From Cladosporium sp. IMV 00045 (Eukaryota > Ascomycota > Dothideomycetes > Cladosporiales > Cladosporiaceae): DNA of 64,000 nt. The stretch's first letter is position 1. Each line of letters starts with the position of its first letter. Both the position numbers and the translations under genes were made by a program. The notes beneath the pieces were generated by a model, which worked only from the letters and a program-made list of their open reading frames with translations, was not told the origin of the DNA and did no database searches. The stretch covers positions 124,001 through 188,000 of the forward strand of contig MSJI02000959.1 in NCBI GenBank assembly GCA_001931905.2, in the 5' to 3' direction. Below are positions 21,334 to 31,922 of this stretch, one piece after another.

Positions 21334-21899
21334 CTAAGCAGGCCTCCTCCTAACAAACTCCCCCAAATCCTCCCTCGTCGCCACGCCCAACACAAACCTC
21401 CTGCCGGGATCCGTGACAACCGCGAAATCTTGCCTCGCGCCCGTCGCCGACCCTTCGAAGAAAGCTTCCAGCTCCTCCAGCGGCGTCTCCATCGTGATCA
21501 GCGCGTACTTGGTCCCTTTGCTGCGGCGGAACTTGATCATGGATTTTTCCACGCTGTCGGTTTCGCTTATGCTGCCGGAGGAGAGTTGCGCTTTGATCGC
21601 GGGCGTGGAAATGTAGCCGAGGAGGGATTTGGATTGGGGGTCCACGACGGTGAGGTGCGTGTAGTCGCGCTCGAAGGCGGAGAAGAGCGCTTGCCCGAGA
21701 GGGGTGGAGGGGTGGGTGCTCAGGGCGGGACCGGGGTCGAGGTCTTCGACTACGGCGCCGCGGTATTTGCTGGCCTGGTTGGAGGTGTTAGTAGAGTGTG
21801 GTGGGTGTGTTGTTGGGATTTTGGACGTACCCAGTTTGCTGTTGGGTTGCCGGTTTCTGAGGGTGCGGGGACGTTGTCTCTGGGGGGAGGGGTGGGCAT
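21334..21899 (-). CDS. CBS-domain protein, 169 aa
   Basis: There are two exons: 21899-21831 and 21774-21334. A 56-nt intron (GTACGT...CTAAC...CCAG) joins TGG to GCC in phase 0. After a Pro-rich 23-residue N-terminus, the protein carries a pair of CBS motifs: KYRGAVVEDLDPGPALSTHP...PLGQALFSAFERDYTHLTVVD with LLGYISTP, then STEEL-like METPLEELEAFFEG with FAVVTDPGRRFVLGVATREDL. A CBS pair (Bateman module) commonly binds adenine nucleotides and regulates a partner. This stand-alone version has no catalytic domain, so its partner is unknown. A homologous stand-alone protein is common in ascomycetes. It is divergent from the carrier gene at 22429. Confidence 0.82.
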
Positions 21900-22428
21900 T
21901 TTGGATGTGTTCGTGTTGTGTGGACCAGTGATGTCGAGGGTGTGTTATCGTCGTCGGATGTTGGCTTTACAGCAAAACACAGTACATGTAGTCAAGCCGA
22001 GAGTGTTGTCTGTCACATGCGAACAACCTCGACTACTGCAGAAAACGCCCGATGGCTTTACCCAATCGCAAACGAAAGTGGGGCAAAATCCTGACTGGAC
22101 GCCAGCGCCAGGGCGAAGCGAGCTGAGAGAGCTCCCAGAGAGACGTCATGCCCTCGCTCCTCCCAATCCTCCGGCGCATGGTCGAGTCAACCTCTTCCTC
22201 GACTCACACTCTTGTCTTCTCGCTCGACCTGATTGCAGCTTTAAAGTCACCAATTGACCTTCAGGTACGTCTCTCACAACCTCACTTTCTTCGCCCAGCG
22301 TGTCCGGCCTCTCTCAGCCCGTGCCCTGAAGACCCACCCCCAGCTCTTCGCCCGTAGATCCGCTCCACAGTTGACCCAAACACTAACCGCCGCTAGGACG
22401 AGACAAAAAGCATCGGAAACCGACCAGA
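21900..22428. promoter_or_regulatory. Divergent promoter, CBS gene and PIC2
   Basis: This 529-bp spacer has pyrimidine-rich stretches before 22429. I identified no specific site. Confidence 0.5.
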
Positions 22429-24099
22429 ATGCCATCTCTCTTTCCATCGTCGGACGCGCTGAGCGCCGTTTTTGGTGGCAACGCCATTCCAGCGAGCGCT
22501 GAGAAGAAGGAAAATGTCCGGCAGCGCTCGCCGTATCAGGCGCGTACGGAGCTCTTCCAGACTTGGAGCGTCACTGAGGATGCCGAGCGTAAGGCTGGCC
22601 AGTTGAGCAGTGCTGCTGCCAAAGAGTATGAAAAGGCTTCGCATTTGGCGCAGGAGAAGGCGGGAAAGATCGAGTTGTATAGTGGGAAGTACTGTAAGTT
22701 GGATTGAAATGGATGAGGACAGTCGTTGAGTTCGATACTGATCATTTGTTGCAGATGCGGTATGTTTGGAACCTTCTTTTGGACAACACTTCTATCGCCG
22801 GCTCTACTCTGATTACCGCCTCCAATAAGCTTGCTATCTCTAAATCTCGATTCAGGTGCTGACAAGACAACACAGGCATGTACTTTCGGAGGTCTCATGG
22901 CCTGCGGTCTCACGCACTGGGCCGTCACGCCACTCGACCTCGTCAAATGCCGTCGCCAAGTCGACAGCAAGATCTACAAGGGCAACATGGACGGCTGGCG
23001 CAAGATCATCAAAGCCGACGGATTCCGTGGTATCTACACCGGTGGCTCTCCGACTTTCTTCGGCTACAGCATCCAGGGATCTCTGAAATACGGATGCTAC
23101 GAGTTTTTCAAGAAGTACTACTCCGACCTGGCCGGCCCCGAGAATGCCGTCAAGTACAAGACCTGGATCTACCTTGCTGGTTCTGCTTCGGCTGAGTTCT
23201 TCGCTGATATCGGGCTCTGTCCGCTTGAGGCTGTCAAGGTTCGCATGCAGACGACCTTGCCGCCGTTCGCTAAGGGTACTTTTGATGGAATCAACAAGAT
23301 CGTCGCTGCTGAGGGCGTGGCTGGGTGAGTTCGAGCTCTGGAATGAATTGGGAGTATCCATGTAAAAGTAGCACTAATCAGCCTGCGCAGTCTCTACAAG
23401 GGCATCTACCCGCTTTGGGGTCGCCAGATTCCGTACACTATGATGGGTATGACGAAGTTGTCCAAAATACCGGCTTAATAAAGCTGACACGACGGCAGTA
23501 TGTATTGATCGATTCGAAACCTTCATCGATAGCCACACCATTTCTATCCACCTGAATTCTCGGTCATCACCAACATCTGGCAACGCACCTCTATCATCCC
23601 ACCCAACTGCCAGCAGTCACAACTAACCCAACACGTGCACAGAAATTCGCCTCCTTCGAAACCATCGTCGAAATGATGTACGCCAGCCTCCCCGGCCAGA
23701 AATCCGACTACTCCAAAGGCGCCCAGACCGGCGTGGCATTCTCAGCCGGTTACCTCGCCGGTATCCTCTGCGCCATCGTCTCCCACCCTGCCGACGTCAT
23801 GGTCTCCAAACTCAACTCCAACCGCAAAGCGGGCGAAGGCGCCGGCGCCGCCGTCGGCAGGATCTATAAGGACATCGGCTTCTCGGGCCTGTGGAACGGT
23901 CTTCCCGTTCGGTGAGTTGATCCTTGAAGACTTCTACGGTTTCAATTTGGTTTGCTGATCAGATTTCTCTACCAGTATCGTCATGATCGGCACCCTCACA
24001 GGTTTGCAATGGATGATCTACGACTCGTTCAAGATCTTCATGGGCCTGCCGACCACCGGTGGCGCTCCGCCGCCTGCTGAGGAAAAGGCTAAGGCATGA
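22429..24099 (+). CDS. PIC2: Mitochondrial phosphate/copper carrier, Pic2-like, about 388 aa
   Basis: Mitochondrial carrier family: three repeats with [20 protein letters not shown] and [10 protein letters not shown]. The segments [41 protein letters not shown] and [19 protein letters not shown] align with yeast Pic2 better than Mir1. It would carry phosphate (and copper, as shown for yeast Pic2) into the matrix. Exons are 22429-22693, a 5-nt microexon 22755-22759 (supplying the end of Tyr and an Ala), 22876-23324, 23391-23445/6, 23643-23911 and 23976-24099. The join after ...TMM does not work with a plain GT-AG intron: the GT at 23447 leaves one extra G (23446), which would shift frame into AAATTC at 23643. 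Without that G the total is exactly 389 codons. An 80-residue hydrophilic N-terminal extension is present. Confidence 0.88.
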
Positions 24100-24579
24100 G
24101 GAAGTGCTCGACTCACACGGACGGGTGGTTGATTGATTGATTGATGGCCAGTGCAAGTGCTTTGTGAAAGATTTCTGCTGAAAGATTTCCTTGCTTTGGG
24201 GCCTTGAGGAGGCTAGAGAAGGAAGTTGTGAGAGTGGGTACATACTCACTCTCATGTACTTGTGGCTGTATATCTTCGTGTTTTTTTGCGTACGCGTGCG
24301 TGCGTGTCTGTCTGCCTGTCTGCCTGTCTGCCTGTCTGCCTGTCTGCCTGTCTGCCTGTCTGCCTGTCTGCCTGTCTGCCTGTCTTCTTTTCTCTTTGCT
24401 TCAGGGACTCCATACGATCGTAATACGGAGTAGAAGAGTTTCACATCTAATGACAAGGAAACTTGAGGTTGTTGTACATTTTGCGTGGCTTGCCTTCGCA
24501 ATGCACTCTCCGGTAATTCCTAACGTTTTACATAGTTAATGCGTTTATGCGCTTTATGCGTGGGGCCGTAAATCAAAAA
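24100..24579. other. Intergenic between convergent genes, holds a microsatellite
   Basis: This contains a GATT run at 24131-24144 and the octanucleotide repeat listed separately. It lies between the PIC2 stop and the stop of the Zn2Cys6 gene. Confidence 0.5.
24305..24384. repeat. Octanucleotide microsatellite (TGTCTGCC)n
   Basis: About nine uninterrupted copies of the 8-bp unit TGTCTGCC, itself a TGTC/TGCC doublet, lie in the probable 3' UTR of PIC2, about 200 bp after its stop. Confidence 0.9.
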
Positions 24580-26207
24580 TCAAACATGGACCCCATCAGG
24601 AACAGTCAGCTCATCTATCCCCGCAGGATCACGGTCGACGACCTGACTTCGCAAAACATCAAAAGCACGCTCGAGTTTTTTCGACAGAAAACTCGCTCTC
24701 TCAACCTCAAACTCCACTCCACTCGACGCGAGCAACTCCAACAAGGCTTTTCGCGACTGCTGATCACCGACCGCCCAGGCCGTGTTCAAGAACGGACCCA
24801 TGAAAGGAGCGCCCAGCGGCTTGAACTGTGCCGTTTCCGCCGCGAGCGAGACGATCTCGGTGGAAAACTGCCACGAGCTTTGCACGAGGTCGTCTTGTTG
24901 GCTGGGGTAGTAGATTCGCAGGATCATGTTGACCACCAACCCGAGCGTCAGCGATATGCCGTAGCTGCGTAGGAGTTTGAGAAACAGCCGAATCTCGTCG
25001 CCGCGGCTGGTGAGGTCGGTGTTAGGCGATTCGATAGCAAGAGTCTCACGGACCTCGACCAGTTGGGTCCGCTGGTGTCGCGCAACGCGTGAGAGTGTAG
25101 CGTAGTATGACAATGCTTCCGAAGGGGGTCTAGCGGTGTGAAGGAGAGGTGACAGTCCCGATACCAAGGTAATCAGCTCCGATGCGAGGAAGACATCCAG
25201 ATTGGCGTATGGCCGATGGCCTGCGCTCTGGTCTACAAATGTGTGGTAGAACGGCCAGCAACGACTAGACTCTGCAGCCTCGAGCTTCGGGTCTAGAAGC
25301 ATCTCTCCGCTCTGCTGACGCTATCAACCGTTGTGTCGACGCCTGGGACTCGGGGCGTGACTCACCATCATGGAGCACAACGTTACGACCAGTTTTGCCT
25401 CAAAGGTGTCTTCTGGGTTGAAATCGGATTCGGGATTATTGAGCATCTGCCCGACACCCGAAACGTGTATGCCAACGTCGTCTGGCGAGCCGATCCGATC
25501 CTGGCTGGGATTAGCATCTATCTATGGGCGCGCGGATGTTCAAGTCGTCGCATCAAGGTTACTCCATACCTGACATAATAGCAGGAAGTATACAGCACAC
25601 AAAGTGTTGGTACTTCGTGATTGAATAGGATCGGCGAGAGCGAGGCGAGTCGCTTCAAGCGCAACAGTGTAGCTATGCAATGTACCCACAGAAGGCTGTC
25701 TGCGAGTCTGGGGACTGGGAGGCAAAGAGAGTGTCAATGCTCTCGTAGCGGCGTCCAAAGCGATGCTATGTCCGAGGCGCTTCGGAATATCGACCATGAA
25801 AGGCCCGTAGGCCCATTCGAGATCGTATCTCAGATCTTTGTTCGAGAGCTTGGAGGCCAACAATGCAACAAGGGAATCATGAGAATTTGGCGACACTGGA
25901 TGAATGGCTTGGCCAAAATGGGTTGACGATGTAAGTTGGCCTGGTGCGGATCGTTTGGTCTCTTTTTTGGCGGACGCACGGCTAGCACCGACTTTATCCA
26001 CAAAGATGAATCGTCGGATACCAGCTCCAGTACATTCTATATCAAGCCGGGCACATCTGGAGCACGATGGCTGAGCTTGATCGCACTGTGGGACGACAAT
26101 GTCAATATGCGATTCTCTGTCACCCAAAGTCCTAGCTGTGGCTGACTGACCCTCTTGCGTTGTTTCCGGCAAGCATCACAACCCCGACTGGTCGGAACAC
26201 CTGGCAT
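24580..26207 (-). CDS. Zn2Cys6 fungal transcription factor, 482 aa
   Basis: There are four exons: 26207-26151, 26085-25570, 25500-25366 and 25320-24580. All introns are GT-AG and phase 0 throughout. The N-terminal binuclear zinc cluster spans the first intron and reads C-x2-C-x6-C-x6-C-x2-C-x6-C (CDACRKQRKR, then CDQAQPSCSRCARLDIEC). No obvious coiled coil follows. The long C-terminal region (DUF3468-like, helical; e.g. LFLKLLRSYGISLTLGLVV) resembles the fungal-specific TF family 2 domain. It is a nuclear DNA-binding regulator. It is divergent from the epoxide hydrolase gene with a 461-bp spacer, so control of that neighbour and the two dehydrogenases is a reasonable inference. The first cluster Cys lies only 10 residues from the start, which supports this ATG. 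Confidence 0.85.
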
Positions 26208-26668
26208 AGTGAGATTGAAATTATTCAGTCGACATAATTGTAAGAAGAGATCGGGAAAAGTGTGTACAGTAAGCGCAATAGGCAGCCTTTCAGCTATGCG
26301 ATAGGGCCCACTTTTCGACTGCAAGCGCGATTTCCGCATTGGGTGATATGGTGCGCTCGGAGCTCTTCGTTTTCCCAACTACGAAGGAAGGATGAAAACG
26401 TAATCGACAGCGTGCAATATAGCATGTTTTCGGCAGGTCTTGGCCATTTTCCAGATAATGGTATGGAACGATGTGGAAGGTACTCGTCGCTTTGCAAGAC
26501 AATAGTTTAGTAGCAATTCACAGCGCGTGATGTAAACTGATACAGAATTGTGCTGATGCAAAGTAATTTGGTGAGTATGCTCACAGAAAGAAGTAGATAA
26601 AAGGACGTGCTTGCGTGATAGCAAGAACATTCCTTTTTCACTACTTCAAACGATCCATCTGACACAAA
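26208..26668. promoter_or_regulatory. Divergent promoter of the Zn2Cys6 gene and the epoxide hydrolase gene
   Basis: This 461-bp spacer is a candidate target region for the zinc-cluster regulator. A TATA-like GATAAAAGG sits at 26596-26604, about 65 bp before ATG 26669. I did not find a convincing CGG-N-CCG pair. Confidence 0.45.
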
Positions 26669-28098
26669 ATGTCGCCATACGCCAATCTGCCACTTGGGGG
26701 GATCTTGGACGTCAGGCCTTTCAAAGCCCATGCTGACCAAAGCAAACTGGATCACCTTAAGCAGCTCTTGTCTCTTTCACCGATCGCACCAGTCACCTTT
26801 GAGAACACCTATACTGGTCGCAGGTTTGGAATGGAGCGTCAGTTCCTGGAGAGTGCCAAGGAGACCTGGCTCAATGACTTCGACTGGCGAAAGCACGAAG
26901 ACCGCATCAATTCGTTTCCAAACTTCAAGACCACAATCACGGACCCCAAAGGCAACGTTCTGGACATTCAATTCCTGGCCTTATTCTCCGAGAATCCTGA
27001 CGCCGTTCCCATCGCATTCTTTCATGGCTGGCCAGGCTCAATTTGTGAATTCCTTGATATCCTGGATCTGCTGAGAGAGCAGTATTCGCCAGGAGAACTA
27101 CCTTACCATGTCATTGTTCCTTCACTTCCCGGCTATGCTTACTCTACCGGACCTGCCGTAGATGTCGATTACGGTGTTGATCTTGCTGCCGAAGCAATGA
27201 GTCGCCTCATGATCGGACTTGGCTTCGGAGCGGGCTATCTCGTGCATGGAGGTGACCTTGGGAGCTTTGTCAGCCGGTATCTGGCGCTCCACGACCAGAG
27301 CTGCAAAGGCATGCACGTGAATATGTCCACAATGCCGCCGGTTGACGAGATCCAGCACAACATGTCAGATTCCGAGAAGGCGGTCCTTCAAAAAGCTGCC
27401 GAATTTCTCGACACAGGGAATGCCTTCAACCTCGAACAAGGGTCGAGAACTGCGACGATAGGATTCGTGTTGGGTGCAAGTCCACTGGCGCTCTTGAGCT
27501 GGTAAGACATGAAAATGCGGAAACAAGGGCTCAGCTGCTGATGTTAACGGCAGGATCGGCGAGAAAATACTAGAGTGGACGGACCAAGACCCTCCTTTGG
27601 AGAAGATCTTGGAATCCGTAACGCTATACTGGCTGACTGACACCATGTCGCGATGCCTTTATCACAGCCGTGAGGTAAGTTTAAGAAAGTCCGACATGCA
27701 CGAACATTCGCTCACAATGCTTGTAGTTTGGAAGTGCTGGCGATGAGCCTAAGATTGCCCGGATCAGTGGAGTATGTCTGTCGCAAGGAAACACTGTCGG
27801 GGTTCAAGACACTAACGACGATTCAGTTCACCACGAAACAGCTGCACACTCCTTACATCCAGAAGCCTTGCGGATATTCCTTGTTCGCAAATGAGATCAT
27901 ACCAGTGCCCAAACGCTGGGCAGCTATGACTTGCAATCTCGTCTCGTTCAACGAGCATGCCCATGGCGGTCACTTTGCGGTATGCACGCATACAATCGGC
28001 GGCTAGAAGACATTGCTAACCCTTGACAGGCCATGGAGAGGCCAAAAGAGCTGCTGGCGGATATCGAGAAGTTTGTCAAGACGGCCTGGAATCCTTGA
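26669..28098 (+). CDS. Epoxide hydrolase, microsomal-type alpha/beta fold, 406 aa
   Basis: There are five exons: 26669-27501, 27554-27674, 27727-27771, 27827-27979 and 28030-28098. The enzyme opens epoxides to vicinal diols with water. Residues 1-110 are the epoxide-hydrolase N-terminal (EHN) domain, including LNDFDWRKHEDRINSFPNFK. The alpha/beta hydrolase core follows with the oxyanion HGWPGS motif (about 119-124), the nucleophile Asp in GGDLGSF (near 196), a lid Tyr (TLYWLTDT) and the catalytic His in HAHGGHFA (about 380). Members usually have GGDWG; here the Trp is Leu. I see no N-terminal membrane anchor, so it is probably soluble. It lies beside its likely regulator and upstream of a dehydrogenase that could act on related alcohols or diols. 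Confidence 0.9.
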
Positions 28099-28779
28099 AC
28101 CGTGTTGGTAGGATCAGGGTCTTGCTGGGGAGCATTATTGCAATAATAACTTCCATCGTCGTCGAATGCCAAGTGTCTTCTCGTGGAGCTTTACGGTCGT
28201 TGCTTGTTTCTGGCGATACGTGTGGGCATGCTCTGACGAAAGGTGTTCTGTACACCTTCAACGTTATTAGTGGAGAAGTCGTCTCGGCGTACCTACCTTC
28301 ATGAAGAAGAGCGCTAGTCCGCTTTTGTCGTTCGTTATCCCAGCCACCGGTCACGAACATAAGGTGGATGTGCTGTCCAAGCCAGATGTCGACACTCTCT
28401 CATCATCACTGGTCCATGACACCTTGCATCAGGTGAAATGAAGTTGAAGAGATGGCTTCATTGTGGAAGTTAAGTCCACCGCGTGGTCGGACAACCTTCT
28501 CACATGATATTTCTTCTCTGTAGCTTCCACCAAGCAGAATTATACCCCACAGCAGGTACCTCCACATGCCGGTGTCCCTGTGAAGCCACCGGCTATTATC
28601 CTCCTCTCTGGTAAGGCGGTCTTTGGCGGGATAACTCATCGAGCCAAGGCTAATGCCGATGCTGAAGATCGGCTTCCAGAAGAATATAAGAAGTCTAGGC
28701 CATCTTGCTTGACATCCAACAGGTTCAGTATTTCCCTCTCTGTTTTCTCTCCGGTCCTCTTATCTATACACACACTACA
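28099..28779. other. Intergenic, no supported gene
   Basis: This 681-bp stretch holds the 3' UTR of the hydrolase and the promoter of the dehydrogenase at 28780. The open frames on both strands are short and unconvincing. Confidence 0.5.
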
Positions 28780-29695
28780 ATGGCTTCTCAGGACGATCTC
28801 AGCGCAGCCTCCCTCTTCAACATCAAGGGCTGGGTTGCTGTTGTCACCGGTGGCGGATCTGGTCTGGGCCTGATTACCGCGAAAGCGCTCGCAGCAAACG
28901 GAGTGAAAGTCTACATCACCGGCCGTAGAGCAGACAAGCTCAAGGATGCTGAGACCCAGCACCCGAGCGGTGGCTCTATTATCGCCCTGCAGATGGATGT
29001 GACAGACAAAGAGAGCATTCAGGCCGGCGTCGATGCTATCGCCAAGCGGGAGAAGTTCGTCAACTTCCTCGTCAACAATGCAGGCGTCACATCTGGTAGG
29101 TCTCGTACAGCTGTGCATGCTATCATCCTGCTAATGAGAGCTCGCAGTCAACTACGGTCCAGATGGCCCACCTAAAGGCTCGCCGGCGGAAATCAGCAAG
29201 ACCATGATGAACAACCAGACCTTCGATGACTGGACCTGGATCTACAAAGTCAACGTTGCCAGCTACTACTTCACATCTGCCGCTTTCTTGCCTTTGCTAT
29301 GCGCAGCCAAAGACCATGGCTTCGAAGAGGTCGGATCTATCCTCAACGTCAGCTCCATCTCCGGCATCACCAAGGAAAGCCAGAACGGACAGTTCTCGTA
29401 CAACGCTTCCAAGGCTGGTACAATTAGCTTGACCGAGCAGCTGGCGGTGGACTTCAAGCACCTGGAGGTCAGAGTCAACACCCTGGCACCGGGCTACTTC
29501 CCTAGCGAGATGACGCCTATCGACAACGACAAGGGTAACGCAAAGAAACATTTCCAGGAGAAGTGGGGCATTCCTTTGGGCAGGGCTGGCATGCCAAGGG
29601 ACTACGCGCAGGCGGTATTGAACTTCGCAGTGAACCAGTACGTGACGGGCTCGACTCTGGTCATTGATGGCGCCTATTTGCTGGCACACGCCTAG
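28780..29695 (+). CDS. Short-chain dehydrogenase/reductase, 287 aa
   Basis: There are two exons: 28780-29095 and 29148-29695. The intron starts GTAGGT and ends TCGCAG, and the split codon makes Val. It is a classical SDR: the Rossmann TGGGSGLGL motif (residues about 25-33), TGRR after beta-2 (suggesting NADP preference), DVTD, NNAG (about 98-101), the catalytic Ser in NVSSISG, YNASK (Tyr-x3-Lys) and a PGYFPSEM segment. The C-terminal VTGSTLVIDGAYLL is typical of the family. The substrate is unknown; the location next to an epoxide hydrolase suggests an alcohol, diol or ketone. The insert YGPDGPPKGSPAEISKTMMN after NNAGV resembles fungal SDRs around RhlG-like reductases. Confidence 0.9.
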
Positions 29696-29735
29696 GTGTA
29701 GAATGATGTGGATGCTCGAATTTCAGAAGTTTCCC

Positions 29736-30544
29736 CTACCATGGCTCAGTTCCATTTTCATTCACCATCAAGCAGTGCACCTCCTCCTTTGGTCCTGTCG
29801 CGCACCTGATCAACGCCTTTGCGCCCTCCCTTGGATCTTTAAGACCCGAATAGTAGTTGAGGTTCGTGGCGCAGTACCCAGGATTAGATGCACTGACCAC
29901 AAAGCCTTCGCCTTCCAACTTCTTCGCATACTGGACCATGATCATGTTCAAAGCCGACTTGGTAGATCGGTAGAGGACGTATTCCTGCAATTTGTTAGTA
30001 CAAGGATTGCAATCTCCGTTCTGTTTGGTTGTTCTGAGACACTCACGCCTGGTACGAGATTATCCTCGGTAGCCTGATGCAACGAGCCGACAGATGACGA
30101 TGTGTATGCTAGGCGCTTTGCTCCTTTCCTCAGCAGCGGAATAAAGGCTTCCGTCGCCACGGCAGTGCCGAAGACATTGGTTTCGTAGGTCTGTCTGTAC
30201 AGGTCCCGAAGCCCGGCTGCAGACTTGAGGTTTTGCTCCTCTGCAAGTGCAACGGCCGCGTTGTTGAGCAGGATGTCAAGCTTGCCGTGCTTTTGTTCAA
30301 TCGCTTTTGCGGCGGCGTAGATAGATGCGTCGTGGTTGATGTCGATCTGGACGGTCTCAAGATCCTGCGCGTTCACTTTTACGGACTCATCAGAGGTCAA
30401 CGACTCAACCGCTTTCTGTCCTTTGCTGAGATCCCGACTGCCTATGATGACATGATAGGTGCCTTCTGAGGCGAGTTGCTGAGCGGCATAGTAGCCGAGG
30501 CCTTGGTTGGCACCTGTGATGAGGATGATCGTCTTTTCCGCCAT
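29736..30544 (-). CDS. Short-chain dehydrogenase, carbonyl-reductase-like, 248 aa
   Basis: There are two exons: 30544-30047 and 29984-29736, with intron GTGAGT...GTACTAAC...TGCAG in phase 0. It has an ILITGANQGLGYYAAQQLA cofactor motif, GSRDLSKG after beta-2, IDINHD, LLNNAAV, the catalytic Ser in YTSSSVGS and Y-x3-K split into exon 2 (YRSTK). NPGYCATNLNYYSG follows. This is the NAD(P)-dependent C-family type of SDR. Its stop lies only 40 bp from the stop of the neighbouring SDR, so the two transcripts probably overlap tail to tail. The substrate is unknown. A shared pathway with the hydrolase is possible but unproven. Confidence 0.9.
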
Positions 30545-31922
30545 GCTAATTTCTTGTGAACTTGATCGTTCGGGTTCTATGTTGCAATCCCTTCTTTTAA
30601 GTACATGTAGTGCGCGGGTTTAAACATCATGGATGCTGAGCGTGTATGACATCAAATCCGGCGGAGACACGGGGATGCGTGTCTCTCTAACTCCGACAGG
30701 ACAAACGCGAACCCGAAAATCCAGATCTCAGGGAGATAGCAGCGCCATTACGCTACATCCGATGACAACCTTGCTGACATGGCTTGAACGTTACCTCCTA
30801 ACGCAGGCGTTCGGTCGTGCGTTGTCATTGGTGACCGTGCTGGTGGTTGCACGAGTGTCGTGCAGCAGCGGGCAAACCCGCGTGATCCACATCCAAAATC
30901 CAACCTCACTTCACTTCATATTCATCGCACTGTACTGCAATATGCAATCTCGGTCCGATGCAAGCAAGTAGGAGATTCCCGGAAGCTGCGAAATATATTG
31001 CACGATCGTGTGCTTTGCTCTAAATCCAGAGCATGAAAGAAAGCGCCTGCCAGCGCGTTGAAGTGCGCCGACAATGTACCCTGTACTCAATAACACAGTA
31101 GCACACGTAGAAGATATTCATCGCACAGTAAGACAGTATCGAATGCTCAAACTACCCGCCGTTTGTACCAGCTCACCCCTCGCTGATCCGACTTCAAGAT
31201 GCCAAAATTGGCTACCGGTTTTACATCCGCAGACCCATTCGCATGACCTCCGCGCAGAGCCATACAAAAAGCAGTGCCTGGAGTGCGCAAGACTCAGCAT
31301 GCTACGATGATCCTTTGTGGGTACTCATTTTCTCATGGTAAGTTGACAATGGCGTCCAGCGTCCAGTTATATGGCTGAAGGACTGATGGCCTACACCAAA
31401 TGTCAGCGAAAACGGGGGATGAGTGGGACGTACCTCAGTGGCCCTGCTAGGATCGAGGAGACAGCGCAGCTCACCACGCCAGCATCACCGCTTTCGAAGG
31501 AGCTTGAGCGGACGGCCAATCTTTCGCCGTAGCTAAAAAGACATGCCCTCTCAAGTCAGCGGCACCCCTCGCTACTTCAGCGACCACAGATGTTTGCGCA
31601 ATCGCGCATGGTAGAAGAAAGACAGAGCAAAGCTGGAGGAATGAGAGGCTTTTCCTTCTCGAAAGCGGAAGGTCTGTGCACGAGGCCAGGCACCTACTGT
31701 CGTTACGTTAGGTGCCTGATGCTACACTTCACTGCTGCTTTGGTCGCGACTTCCTATTGTGCAATTGGTACTCACGCACAGGCCGTATCACATGTGATCC
31801 TTGATTGTCGCGCAATGTCAAGACTCTTATCCTTTTTCCCTGCAACACTTCTCCCCAACCTCACCACCACCACCACCACCACCTGCTCCCCCACCTGTCG
31901 GTCTCTTCAACAATAGCATGTT
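30545..31922. other. Gene-poor region, left part
   Basis: I see no protein gene. There is a promoter area for the dehydrogenase just right of 30544, a hairpin (listed separately) and a short (CAC)n run around 31862-31882. Open frames such as 30633-30971 and 31590-31916 lack any family or splice support. Confidence 0.5.
31687..31718. repeat. 10-bp inverted repeat with 12-nt loop
   Basis: The arms CAGGCACCTA (31687-31696) and TAGGTGCCTG (31709-31718) are perfect complements. The core TAGGTGCCT also occurs inside the near-palindrome at 14268-14283. It may be a hairpin or a mobile-element end; no flanking element is visible. Confidence 0.6.

Noticed and set aside
24303..24384. CRISPR-like array
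   Set aside because: The units are identical 8-mers without spacers, i.e. a microsatellite.
24580..30544. A secondary-metabolite gene cluster
   Set aside because: There is a regulator, a hydrolase and two SDRs, but no backbone enzyme (PKS, NRPS, terpene cyclase) or P450 in the window. I keep it only as a small co-regulated group hypothesis.
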